A stretch of DNA of 64,000 nucleotides. It comes from Vulcanimicrobiota bacterium. Lineage in GTDB: Bacteria > Vulcanimicrobiota > Vulcanimicrobiia > Vulcanimicrobiales > Vulcanimicrobiaceae. The stretch's first letter is position 1. Every line of letters begins with the position of its first letter. Below the pieces are notes generated by a model. It saw only the letters and a program-made list of their open reading frames with translations. It had not been told where the DNA came from and made no database searches. The stretch spans positions 225,493-289,492 of the forward strand of contig DAIDHQ010000030.1 in the NCBI GenBank assembly GCA_027459645.1, written 5' to 3'. This document shows positions 42,549-50,734 of the stretch, piece after piece. The position numbers and the translations under genes are program-made.

Positions 42549-42607
42549 GCGAAGTGCTGTGGCCGGCGTTCTCGCGGCTTGGGAGCGAGCGGCCCCTTAC
42601 ACAAGCT

Positions 42608-42634
42608 TGATTCAGTGCCTGGGGCGGCCGATAC
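42608..42634 (+). promoter_or_regulatory. Weak sigma-28-like box before motA
   Basis: GCCGATAC (42627-42634) matches the sigma-28 -10 at 7 of 8 positions, but the element 15 bases upstream is only TGAT instead of TAAA. It lies 36 bases before the motA start. A tentative call. Confidence 0.35.
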
Positions 42635-42669
42635 CCGGATAAGACGCTAGTCACCAGCGGAGATCGACA

Positions 42670-43512
42670 TTGGATTTTGCGACCCTCATCGGCCTGTTCA
42701 TCGGGTTCGGTGCCGTTATTTTAGCCGGTTTCGTCGGCGGTATCGACGTGAGGATTTTCTTCGGCCGGTGGGACGCCTTCGTGCTCATCATCGGCGGAAC
42801 GATTGGCGCGACGATCATGTCGTTCCCGATGCGAACCTTCACCCGCGGTTTCTTCGGCGGTTTGCGCACCGCGTTCACCGAGGTGAACTACCACGAGCGC
42901 GACATCATTTCGACGCTCGTTTCATTCGCGGAAAAGGCACGGCGCGAAGGCCTGCTCGCACTCGAAAACGAGGCGGCAGCGCTCGACGACGACTTTATGC
43001 GCAAAGGCATCCAGTTGGTGATCGACGGGCGCGATACCGAGATCATCCGCAAAGTGCTCGAAACCGAGGTCAGCAACTCCCAAGAACAAGGCGCTAAAGC
43101 CGAACAAGTCTTCATGAGCCTCGGCGGCTACTCTCCGACGCTGGGCATCATCGGTACGGTGCTCGGCCTGATCGGCATGTTGAAAGGTTTGGGCGCGGCG
43201 GCGAACTCCACGAACGTTGCTGGATCGATCGGCGGCGAGACGGCCGTCGCGTTCGTGGCGACGTTTTTCGGCATCATGTTCGCCAATCTGCTGTGGCTGC
43301 CGATCGGCACGAAGATCAAAGAGCGCAGCGGGCAGATGCTCTTGATGCGCGAGATCATGATCGAAGGCATCCTCGCGATTCAAGCCGGCGACAATCCACG
43401 TTTGCTCGAAGAAAAGCTGCTGGCGTTCTTGGATCCGAAGGAGCGCGAAACCGAGATCGAAGAAGGCGGCGCCATGGCGGGCGAAGCCGGTTATTCGGCA
43501 TCGTCGGCATAA
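42670..43512 (+). CDS. motA: Flagellar stator protein MotA
   Basis: A 280-residue, four-helix stator subunit (hydrophobic at about 4-24, 33-51, 155-178, 192-212). Family features are GRWDAFVLIIGGTIGATIMSF-like sequence (residues 32-52), the cytoplasmic domain with charged residues that meet FliG, and GYSPTLGIIGTVLGLIGML with A-A-N-S. TTG start with GGAG 8 bases upstream. It forms the ion channel with MotB, 17 bases downstream. Confidence 0.95.
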   Translation: MDFATLIGLFIGFGAVILAGFVGGIDVRIFFGRWDAFVLIIGGTIGATIMSFPMRTFTRGFFGGLRTAFTEVNYHERDIISTLVSFAEKARREGLLALENEAAALDDDFMRKGIQLVIDGRDTEIIRKVLETEVSNSQEQGAKAEQVFMSLGGYSPTLGIIGTVLGLIGMLKGLGAAANSTNVAGSIGGETAVAFVATFFGIMFANLLWLPIGTKIKERSGQMLLMREIMIEGILAIQAGDNPRLLEEKLLAFLDPKERETEIEEGGAMAGEAGYSASSA

Positions 43513-43529
43513 CGGCGCGAGCGTAGTAC

Positions 43530-44312
43530 ATGGCTCAACCCATCAAGAGCGCTGCCAGGGCCGCCGAGTCCAGCCTTCACAAGAAGAAGAACGCCGAAAA
43601 GCTCGAGACGGCCGGTATGATGCGCTGGCTGCTGACCTATGCCGACATGATCACGCTGATGTTGGCGCTCTTCATCATCCTCTTTGCCATGTCGACGATC
43701 AGCAAAGTCAAGGTCCAGCAATTCGCCAAGCAGGTTTCGGGCGGATTCGACAACCCGTGGTCGATCAATCAGCCGCCCAACGGCGGAGCCAACGGCCAGC
43801 AATCGTTCCAAGCGAGCTCCAGCATTCCCGCCATACAAAAAGAGCTGGAGAAATACGTCAAAGAGAACCATCTGCAAAACCAAGTCCTGGTGCACAACGA
43901 GGCCCGCGGCCTCGTCATCACGCTGCTCTCCGACAAGTCGTACTACGACAGCGGAAGCGCGGTCATGCGTCCGCAAACGCTGAAGGTCTTGCACGGGATT
44001 GGGCCGATCATCAAACGAAGCAACGACGAAGTCGTGGTTGAAGGCAACACGGACAACGTACCGATTTCGACGGCGCAATTCCCGACGAACTGGGAGTTGT
44101 CGGCCGCGCGTGCGGTCGGGGTCGCGCGGTACCTCGTCGAAGACGGCCGTTTGAATCCAACCCACATCGAAGCGGTGGCCAACGGACAGTACCACCCACG
44201 CAACGATAACTCGACGCCGCAGAAACGCCAGCAGAATCGCCGCGTCGACATCGTCTTGCTGCACGGAAGCGGCGACTTGACCGCCAGCTCAGCCGAACAG
44301 AAAGGGCCGTAA
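43530..44312 (+). CDS. motB: Flagellar stator protein MotB
   Basis: A 260-residue protein with one membrane helix (about 32-54). The channel aspartate D39 is in LLTYADMITLMLALFIILF. The C-terminal OmpA-like domain binds peptidoglycan (VVVEGNTDNVPI, NWELSAARAVGVARYLV, NRRVDIVL). Y37 and the absence of Na+-type motifs slightly favour a proton channel, but the coupling ion is not certain. It lies between motA and fliM, where fliL is usually found; fliL is absent. Confidence 0.95.
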   Translation: MAQPIKSAARAAESSLHKKKNAEKLETAGMMRWLLTYADMITLMLALFIILFAMSTISKVKVQQFAKQVSGGFDNPWSINQPPNGGANGQQSFQASSSIPAIQKELEKYVKENHLQNQVLVHNEARGLVITLLSDKSYYDSGSAVMRPQTLKVLHGIGPIIKRSNDEVVVEGNTDNVPISTAQFPTNWELSAARAVGVARYLVEDGRLNPTHIEAVANGQYHPRNDNSTPQKRQQNRRVDIVLLHGSGDLTASSAEQKGP

Positions 44313-44322
44313 GCGCTCCGAC

Positions 44323-45318
44323 ATGTCAAGCCTCTCACAAGAAGAGATTGATGCCCTAATCAATCAACTCTCCGGCCAGGGTGGTGCGCCGGCGAAGGAA
44401 GCGATCGACGGCCGGCGGGTCAAGTCGTTTGATTTCCGTTTCAACAAGCGGCTCGACAAGTTCACGAACAATCAACTCCAGACGCTGCGGACGCTGCACG
44501 AGAACTTCACCCGCCTGCTCAACAATTCGCTCTCCGTATACCTGCGTACGCGCGTCGAAGCCTCGATCGTCTCGATCGAACAGATCAGCTACGGCGACTT
44601 CATCGCTTCCATCGGCATCCCGTCGATCCTCGCGATCTTCTCGATGGATCCGTTGCCGGGAAGCGGCATCGTTCAGGTCGATCTCAACCTCGTCTTCTCG
44701 ATCATCGACCGGCTTCTCGGCGGTCCCGGCTGGTTTCCGAACAAGCTGCGCGATCTGACCGATATCGAACGGACCCTGATGCAGCGCTTCATGGCGCGCA
44801 TGCTCAACAGCTATCGCGAGTCGTGGAACTACCTGCTGACGCTCTCGCTGAAGATCGAAGCCCTCGATTCCAACCCGCAGTTCATCCCTCGCATCATTCC
44901 GCTCGATCAGATCGTCGCGTACGTTTCGATGGAGCTGAAGATCGGCGACATGTCGGGCGTGATGAACTTCTGTCTGCCCTATCTGGTCCTGCAGTCGATC
45001 AGCCAGCAATTGACCGATTTCCAGTGGTCGCCCACGGTCATCGCCGGGCGCGGCATGACGGAAGAAGACATCGCGCAGTTGACGCGAAACGTCGAGCGCG
45101 CGGGGGTCGAGGTGGAAGTCGAACTCGGACGTACGATGGTCTCGCTGCGCGATCTCGTCGCATTACGCGAGGGCGACGTCGTCGTGTTCGATAAGCTCAC
45201 CACCGACCCGCTCACGGCAAAGGTCAACGACAAGGAAAAGTTTCGCGTGTTTCCCGGTCTGAACAAAGATCACTTGGCGGTGCAGGTCGCACACGTCGTG
45301 ACCAACGAGGACGAGTAA
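44323..45318 (+). CDS. fliM: Flagellar motor switch protein FliM
   Basis: A 331-residue C-ring protein. The N-terminal CheY-binding peptide is LSQEEIDALINQL (4-16). The middle domain has YGDFIASIGIPSILAIFSMD and the motif GGPGW. The C-terminal SpoA domain begins near residue 245 (GVEVEVELGRTMVSLRDLV). CheY-P binding flips rotation. fliY follows after 3 bases. Confidence 0.96.
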   Translation: MSSLSQEEIDALINQLSGQGGAPAKEAIDGRRVKSFDFRFNKRLDKFTNNQLQTLRTLHENFTRLLNNSLSVYLRTRVEASIVSIEQISYGDFIASIGIPSILAIFSMDPLPGSGIVQVDLNLVFSIIDRLLGGPGWFPNKLRDLTDIERTLMQRFMARMLNSYRESWNYLLTLSLKIEALDSNPQFIPRIIPLDQIVAYVSMELKIGDMSGVMNFCLPYLVLQSISQQLTDFQWSPTVIAGRGMTEEDIAQLTRNVERAGVEVEVELGRTMVSLRDLVALREGDVVVFDKLTTDPLTAKVNDKEKFRVFPGLNKDHLAVQVAHVVTNEDE

Positions 45319-45321
45319 CCG

Positions 45322-46236
45322 ATGCCCGATTTGCAGCAGCTCGCCGACTCGATGCTGGCCGCGGCCGGCGTCGTGCTCGGGCGTCTGGTCGAGCAAGATT
45401 CGGCCGCTATGGCGGCGACGCGCAACGATCACGAAGGCTCGATTCGAACCGACGGTGACCAACTGGTCACGATCGCGGAGATTCCGTCGCTCGGCGCGCA
45501 GGTCGTCGTCCGGTTTCCGACCGCCGATCTGCAGCAGATCGTCGGCGTGATGCTCGGCGGCGTCGACGACGTCGGCGAGATGGGGCCCATGCAGCTTTCG
45601 ATCGCATCCGAAACGGTATCGCAAATTGCGACGGCGATGGTCGAGCAGCTCGCCAAAGATCTTGGGGTTTCGGCGGAAGGCACCCACGCGGCGCTCTGCA
45701 ACGACGCAACGCTGCTGCCGCCGCCGCCGTTCGAATCCTACGAAGGCTCGGTTCAGGTCGGCGCCGATCTCTCGCCGCACCTCAGCATCGATTTTGCGGC
45801 AATCACGCTTTCGAAGCTCGGCCTGAGCGGAAGCGGTCCGGCCGGCGCGGCGCCCGAGCCGGCACGGGAACCGGAACCGGCGGCCGCCGCGGCGGCACCC
45901 GCGCGCGCGCCGCAGGCCCCGCAGCCCGATGCGCAGAGCGTCGAATACACCCGGATGGCGCCGACGCCCGTGCGAACCGCGCAGCCCGGCCAGGCAAATC
46001 TGGATCTGGTCCACGACGTTCCGCTGCAGATCAGCGCGGTATTGGGCAAAACGGTAATGCCTCTGCGTGAGGTGGTTTCACTGCAGTCGGGCACCGTCTT
46101 CGAATTGGACAAGCTTGCGGCGGAACCGATCGATCTCTACGTCAACAACATCTTGATCGCGCGCGGCGAAGTCGTCGTCGTCGACGACAAATACGCCGTT
46201 AAAATATCCGAGCTCAATCCGCAGGTAGGAACGTAA
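45322..46236 (+). CDS. fliN: FliY/FliN-type motor switch protein with long N-domain
   Basis: A 304-residue protein. The C-terminal 85 residues are a typical FliN/SpoA domain (LVHDVPLQISAVLGKTVMPL, then LQSGTVFELDKLAAEPIDLY and NNILIARGEVVVVDDKYAVK). The N-terminal 170 residues resemble the CheC-like region of FliY or the FliM middle domain. I see no clear CheC phosphatase motif (E-x-x-N) in it, so phosphatase activity is doubtful. An Ala/Pro-rich linker joins the two halves. It completes the C ring. Confidence 0.88.
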   Translation: MPDLQQLADSMLAAAGVVLGRLVEQDSAAMAATRNDHEGSIRTDGDQLVTIAEIPSLGAQVVVRFPTADLQQIVGVMLGGVDDVGEMGPMQLSIASETVSQIATAMVEQLAKDLGVSAEGTHAALCNDATLLPPPPFESYEGSVQVGADLSPHLSIDFAAITLSKLGLSGSGPAGAAPEPAREPEPAAAAAAPARAPQAPQPDAQSVEYTRMAPTPVRTAQPGQANLDLVHDVPLQISAVLGKTVMPLREVVSLQSGTVFELDKLAAEPIDLYVNNILIARGEVVVVDDKYAVKISELNPQVGT

Positions 46237-46272
46237 CGGGCGCCGATCGCTCCGAACGTTCCGGGTAGTCGC

Positions 46273-46626
46273 ATGGCTGGGAATTTTTGGTTCAACTACA
46301 TCATGGCGCTCGTGGTCGTCGCGCTCATGCTCGGCGGGCTATATGCTTTGACGCGCGGTCTAGCGCGCGGACGATTGTTGCTCTCGACCAAGCGCAGGCT
46401 CGTCACCGTGCTGGAATCGACGCCGCTCGCGCAACACGCTGCGATGCACGTCGTGAAGGCCGGTAACCGATACTATCTGATCGGGGCGAGCAACGGGCAA
46501 CTGAATTCGTTGGCCGAGCTGCCGGCGGAAGAAGTCGACGCCTGGCTCTCCGAACAGCGCACGAGCCTCGATGCACAGCGTCTGCCGTTCGTGGAAGCGA
46601 TGCGCTTCCTTCGGCGCCGCCCGTGA
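46273..46626 (+). CDS. fliO: Flagellar biosynthetic protein FliO
   Basis: A 117-residue protein with one N-terminal membrane segment (about 7-26) and a small cytoplasmic domain (RRLVTVLESTPLAQHAAMHV, then YYLIGASNGQLN). It helps assemble FliP. It overlaps fliP by 4 bases, and its place before fliP supports the call. Confidence 0.85.
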   Translation: MAGNFWFNYIMALVVVALMLGGLYALTRGLARGRLLLSTKRRLVTVLESTPLAQHAAMHVVKAGNRYYLIGASNGQLNSLAELPAEEVDAWLSEQRTSLDAQRLPFVEAMRFLRRRP

Positions 46627-47441
46627 CGCTCGCCAAAACGCTACTCGCCGTGCTTAAGCGGCACGCCCCATTCTTTCTGTGTGCCGTCGTGGCCGTCTTG
46701 ACGTTGTGGGTGATTCCCGCAATCGCGACGGCGCAGACGGCGCCGACCGCACCGACGATTCCGATCCCGCAGGTCAATATCGGCGTCGGACAAGCGAAGA
46801 ACCCGCAGCAGGTCGTCGCCGCGCTGCAGATTCTGCTCCTTCTGACCGTGCTCACGCTGGCGCCGACCTTGCTCGTGATGGTGACGTCGTTCACGCGCAT
46901 CATCGTCGTCTTGTCGTTCGTGCGTCAGGCGATCGGCACGCAACAGGTTCCGCCGAACCAGGTGCTGGTCGGTCTCGCGCTGCTCTTGACGTTCTTCATC
47001 ATGAATCCGGTCATCCAGGACGTGAACAAGAACGCCTTGCAGCCGTATCTGCACAACAAGATTTCGCAATCGGTCGCGCTCGACCGGGCGGCGAAGCCGT
47101 TGCGAGCGTTCATGTTCAAGCAGACGCGCGAGAAGGACATCCAACTGTTCTATTCGATCAGCAAGACGCCGCGGCCGGTCGCGCAAAAGGACGTGCCGAC
47201 CTACCTGCTGATTCCCGCCTTTGTGCTCTCCGAGCTCAAGACGGCGTTCGAGATCGGCTTTGCCATCTATATTCCGTTCATCGTGATCGACATGGTCGTC
47301 GCCAGTATCTTGCTCAGCATGGGCATGATGATGATTCCGCCGGTCATTATCTCGCTACCGTTCAAAATTCTCATCTTCATTCTCGTCGACGGGTGGGATT
47401 TGACGGTAAGCGCCCTTTTCCAGAGCTTTCACCCGCGGTGA
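46623..47441 (+). CDS. fliP: Flagellar export gate protein FliP
   Basis: A 272-residue protein with a cleavable-looking signal peptide (about 1-38) and four further membrane segments. LVMVTSFTRIIVVLSFVRQA, QQVPPNQVLVGLALLLTFF and the C-terminal MGMMMIPPVIISLPFKILIF are diagnostic. It forms the export gate with FliQ and FliR. GTG start overlapping fliO. Confidence 0.97.
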   Translation: MTLAKTLLAVLKRHAPFFLCAVVAVLTLWVIPAIATAQTAPTAPTIPIPQVNIGVGQAKNPQQVVAALQILLLLTVLTLAPTLLVMVTSFTRIIVVLSFVRQAIGTQQVPPNQVLVGLALLLTFFIMNPVIQDVNKNALQPYLHNKISQSVALDRAAKPLRAFMFKQTREKDIQLFYSISKTPRPVAQKDVPTYLLIPAFVLSELKTAFEIGFAIYIPFIVIDMVVASILLSMGMMMIPPVIISLPFKILIFILVDGWDLTVSALFQSFHPR

Positions 47442-47455
47442 ACGGAGTTTAGCCG

Positions 47456-47725
47456 ATGAATTATGCCGACGCGATTTCCCTCGGGCGGGAAGCGGTATTC
47501 GTGGCTCTCGTTACGGCGGCGCCGGTGCTGTTGTTGAGCATGGTCGTGGGTTTGATCGTATCGTTGTTTCAATCGGTGACGCAAATCCAAGAGCCGACCC
47601 TTGCGTTCATCCCGAAGATCGTGATTTCCGCGCTCGCGATCCTGTTCTTCGGACCGTTCATGCTCGCCATGCTGACCGACTTCACGAGCCGCGTGTTCTC
47701 CGGCCTGCCAAACTTCGTCAGGTAG
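47456..47725 (+). CDS. fliQ: Flagellar export gate protein FliQ
   Basis: An 89-residue protein with two membrane helices (about 17-38 and 52-73). VSLFQSVTQIQEPTLAFIPK is the conserved cytoplasmic loop. It lies between fliP and fliR, as usual. Confidence 0.97.
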   Translation: MNYADAISLGREAVFVALVTAAPVLLLSMVVGLIVSLFQSVTQIQEPTLAFIPKIVISALAILFFGPFMLAMLTDFTSRVFSGLPNFVR

Positions 47726-47731
47726 GCGCGC

Positions 47732-48511
47732 GTGGTCGATATCTTCGGCCTCTCCGGCGCGCAGTTCGAGACGTTCCTACTGGTCTTTTTTCGCGTAACG
47801 AGCATGCTCTACGCGTTTCCGGTGTTCTCTGCGCCGCAGATTCCTACGCTCGTGCGTTTGGGCCTGGGGGCGATACTCTCGTTCATCCTTTGGCGCATCG
47901 TGCCCGTCGTGCACCTCGCTCCGGGAATCTACGAGCTTGGGCTCGCCGTCGTGAGCCAAGTCGTTCTCGGCATTTTGATCGGCTACGTCGCTTCTTTGGT
48001 CTTCACCGGCATCCAATTCGCGGGCGAGTTGATCGATTTGATGATCGGCTTTGCCGTCGCAAACGTCATTAATCCGCAAACCCAGCAGAGCATCACCGTG
48101 ATCGGGGAATTTCAGTTGGCGATCGCGACGTTGATCTTCCTCGTCACCGACTCGCACTTCTTCCTGATCGAAGGCATAGCGGGGTCGTTCACGCTGGTGC
48201 CGCTGCCGTACATCTCCTTGAACCCAAGCCTGGCGGGGAACGTCGCGCTCTTTTTCTCGCAGGCGTTTCTCGTCGTATTTCGGATCGCGGCACCGGTCGT
48301 CGTGGCGCTCTTCCTCACGAACATCGTGCTGGCGTTCATGGCGCGCGTCGCGCCGCAGATGAACGTATTCGTGGTAGGCTTGCCGATTCAAGTCGGGGTG
48401 GGCTTAATCATGATGGCCATCAGCTTGCCGCTGATGGCCACCGTTGGTCCCGAACTCTTCCAATCCGTCGCCCACGAAATGGACGCGGTGATGCGCGGCC
48501 TGCGCGTTTAG
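47732..48511 (+). CDS. fliR: Flagellar export gate protein FliR
   Basis: A 259-residue protein with six or so membrane segments. FRVTSMLYAFPVFSAPQIPT, GEFQLAIATLIFLVTDSHFF and the C-terminal APQMNVFVVGLPIQVGVGL are family features. GTG start with AGGTAGG upstream. The stop overlaps the stop of the antiparallel lipoprotein gene, and flhB only begins 1.2 kb later. Confidence 0.96.
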   Translation: MVDIFGLSGAQFETFLLVFFRVTSMLYAFPVFSAPQIPTLVRLGLGAILSFILWRIVPVVHLAPGIYELGLAVVSQVVLGILIGYVASLVFTGIQFAGELIDLMIGFAVANVINPQTQQSITVIGEFQLAIATLIFLVTDSHFFLIEGIAGSFTLVPLPYISLNPSLAGNVALFFSQAFLVVFRIAAPVVVALFLTNIVLAFMARVAPQMNVFVVGLPIQVGVGLIMMAISLPLMATVGPELFQSVAHEMDAVMRGLRV

Positions 48512-49521
48512 AAGTAGCGGAATTGTGCGATCTTGTTGACCGCCTGTTCCGAGAAGTAGATTTCGTTGTCGGGGCCGAGCGCGACCCAGTACGGCGATGC
48601 AGCGGGCGAGAGCGTCTTGAAGAGCGCGATGGCGCCGGTGCTCGGAGCGTACTGCGCGATTTGGCTTCCTTGCGTGTCGCCGATGTAGAAGTTGCCGTCG
48701 CCGCCGAGAGCGATGCCGAACGGGGCGATCATGCCTTTGAGCGGCGTCTCCGAACTCAGCACGCCGCTCGTGAGCATGCGGCCGATCTTGTCGGACTTTG
48801 TCTCCGTGAACCAGAGCGCGTTATCGGGTCCCGAGACGATCGCACCCAGGCCCGAGCCGGGGGTGACCGGGTATTCCGCCGGTGAGGATCCGGCCGGGGC
48901 GCCCGGAGCGATCGATCCGATCTTGTCGACGTTGGCCTCGAGGAACCAGAGCGCGCCGTTGGGGCCGGTCGTGATCGCCGTCGGGCCGGCATTTGCCGTC
49001 GCCAGCGGATAGAACGTCGCCTGCCCGTTGGTCTGTACGCGCCACAGCCCGTTCGAGCCGGGATCGGTCACCCACATGGCGCCGTCCGGTCCGCTCGTGA
49101 TGCCCCAGGGGCGCGCGAGCGGGTTGGGCAGGATGAATTCGGTCGGGTTCTTGCCGGTGGCCGTCAATCGGCCGATCTGCGGCACGGCCGACTCGGTGAA
49201 CCAAAGGTTCCCGTCGACGCCCAGGGTGATCATCAGGGGGGCGGCACCGGCGGTCGGGACCGCGTATTCCGCCACGGCCGCGACGGCGTTGATGGAACCG
49301 ATCTTATCGCCAGCCGTCTCGGTGAACCAGACGCTATTGGGCGCCTGGGTCACGCCGCTGGGCTGGGAGTTCGACGTGGGAATCGCGTACTCGGCCGAAG
49401 CAAAGGGCGTGATTGTGGGCGAGGGGGTGGGTGTACCGCTCGTGATGGGGGTCGCATTGCCGCAGCCTGCCAGAACGACGGCCGCGAGCGCGCCAGCGAA
49501 CGATGCCAGCGTAAGTTTCAA
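48508..49521 (-). CDS. Vgb-like beta-propeller lipoprotein
   Basis: A 337-residue protein. The signal and lipobox are at residues 1-20 (AAVVLAGC; Cys20 would be lipidated). After a Thr/Ser/Pro-rich stalk come repeated blades of about 42 residues with the motif G-P-D/N-G-A/N-L-W-F-T-E/D-x-x-x-D-K-I-G-R, as in streptogramin-lyase (Vgb)-like propellers. The catalytic histidine of true Vgb was not identified, so a binding or sensing role is more likely. TTG start with AGGAGAG 6 bases before it. It sits antiparallel between fliR and flhB. Confidence 0.85.
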   Translation of the reverse strand: MKLTLASFAGALAAVVLAGCGNATPITSGTPTPSPTITPFASAEYAIPTSNSQPSGVTQAPNSVWFTETAGDKIGSINAVAAVAEYAVPTAGAAPLMITLGVDGNLWFTESAVPQIGRLTATGKNPTEFILPNPLARPWGITSGPDGAMWVTDPGSNGLWRVQTNGQATFYPLATANAGPTAITTGPNGALWFLEANVDKIGSIAPGAPAGSSPAEYPVTPGSGLGAIVSGPDNALWFTETKSDKIGRMLTSGVLSSETPLKGMIAPFGIALGGDGNFYIGDTQGSQIAQYAPSTGAIALFKTLSPAASPYWVALGPDNEIYFSEQAVNKIAQFRYF

Positions 49522-49669
49522 GATTCTCTCCTAAGGGCGGTTTTCGGTCAGCCTCCCTAATATCGCATGGCACCCTGTGCTTCCCGCTAGAACAGCCCAG
49601 AAGCAACCTTCTCATGCTTGCGGGCGGCACACCCGAATACTCGTATGAGCATGCTCGCAGCGGTCTCCC

Positions 49670-50734
49670 ATGGCTAAGCCGGAACAAACCGAGAAGCCAA
49701 CACCGAAGCGACGCTCGGAAGCCCGAAGCCGAGGCCAGGTCCCCCGAAGTACGGACCTTGCCGGGGCCGTGATCTTCCTTGCAGTCGTGCTGGTGCTGCA
49801 CGCGTTCTTCGTCCCGGTCATGAATGGCCTGGGTCATTCGCTGCGCGCCTACATCGAGCACGTCGGATCGCACGGGGATCTGAATTACAGCGTTCTGGGC
49901 GTCCTCTTCGCGCAAGCCGGGGCCGGCATCGTCCTAGCGGTCCTTGGCGTATTCGCCGTCGCGTTCGTGGTCGGCATCATCGCCAACATCGCGCAATTCG
50001 GCTTTCTCTTCACGTTCCAATCGATCAAGCCGTCTTTCGGAAAACTCAATCCGATCAATGGTTTCAAGACGCTCTTCAGCAAGCGTTCGTTGGTGCAACT
50101 CGGCAAACAGCTGCTGAAGCTCACTGTGGTCAGCATCATCCTGTACACCGAGATCTCGAGCAACATGTATGTCTTTGCCGAGGTGGGACAGATGGCGCCG
50201 ATCGCCATCGTCGGCCTGATGATGAACCTGATCTTCGACATCTCGTGGAAGTTCGGTTTGATGCTGATCGTCATCGGTCTGCTCGACTACGCCTACGAAC
50301 GCTGGCAGCTCGAAGAGAACCTGAAGATGACCAAGCAAGAGGTCAAGGACGAGTTCCGTCAGTCCGAAGGTAACCCCGAAGCAAAAGCCGCCATGAAGCG
50401 ACGCCAGCGCGAGACGGCGCGGCGACGCATGATGCAGGCGGTGCCTCGGGCGACCGTCGTGGTGACGAACCCGACGCACTTCGCGGTGGCACTCGAATGG
50501 GACGACGTCGAGATGGACGCGCCGGTCGTCATCGCCAAGGGCGCCGATTTGCTGGCGAAACGAATTCGCGACATCGCCCGCGAACACAACATTCCGATCA
50601 TGGAGAATCCGCCGCTGGCGAGAACACTCTATGATCGCGTCGACCTCGACCAAGCGATTCCGCCAAACCTCTATGCGGCGGTCGCACAGGTCATTGCCTT
50701 CGTCTACCAGCTCAAGAGAAAGACCATCGCGTAA
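49670..50734 (+). CDS. flhB: Flagellar export switch protein FlhB
   Basis: A 354-residue protein with four membrane helices in the first 210 residues, opening with EQTEKPTPKRRSEARSRGQV. The cytoplasmic domain has the self-cleaving N267-P-T-H270, followed by FAVALEWD. Cleavage here lets FliK switch substrate class. Its stop overlaps the flhA start. It restarts the flagellar operon after the antiparallel lipoprotein. In the 148-base gap I see no convincing promoter. Confidence 0.97.
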   Translation: MAKPEQTEKPTPKRRSEARSRGQVPRSTDLAGAVIFLAVVLVLHAFFVPVMNGLGHSLRAYIEHVGSHGDLNYSVLGVLFAQAGAGIVLAVLGVFAVAFVVGIIANIAQFGFLFTFQSIKPSFGKLNPINGFKTLFSKRSLVQLGKQLLKLTVVSIILYTEISSNMYVFAEVGQMAPIAIVGLMMNLIFDISWKFGLMLIVIGLLDYAYERWQLEENLKMTKQEVKDEFRQSEGNPEAKAAMKRRQRETARRRMMQAVPRATVVVTNPTHFAVALEWDDVEMDAPVVIAKGADLLAKRIRDIAREHNIPIMENPPLARTLYDRVDLDQAIPPNLYAAVAQVIAFVYQLKRKTIA

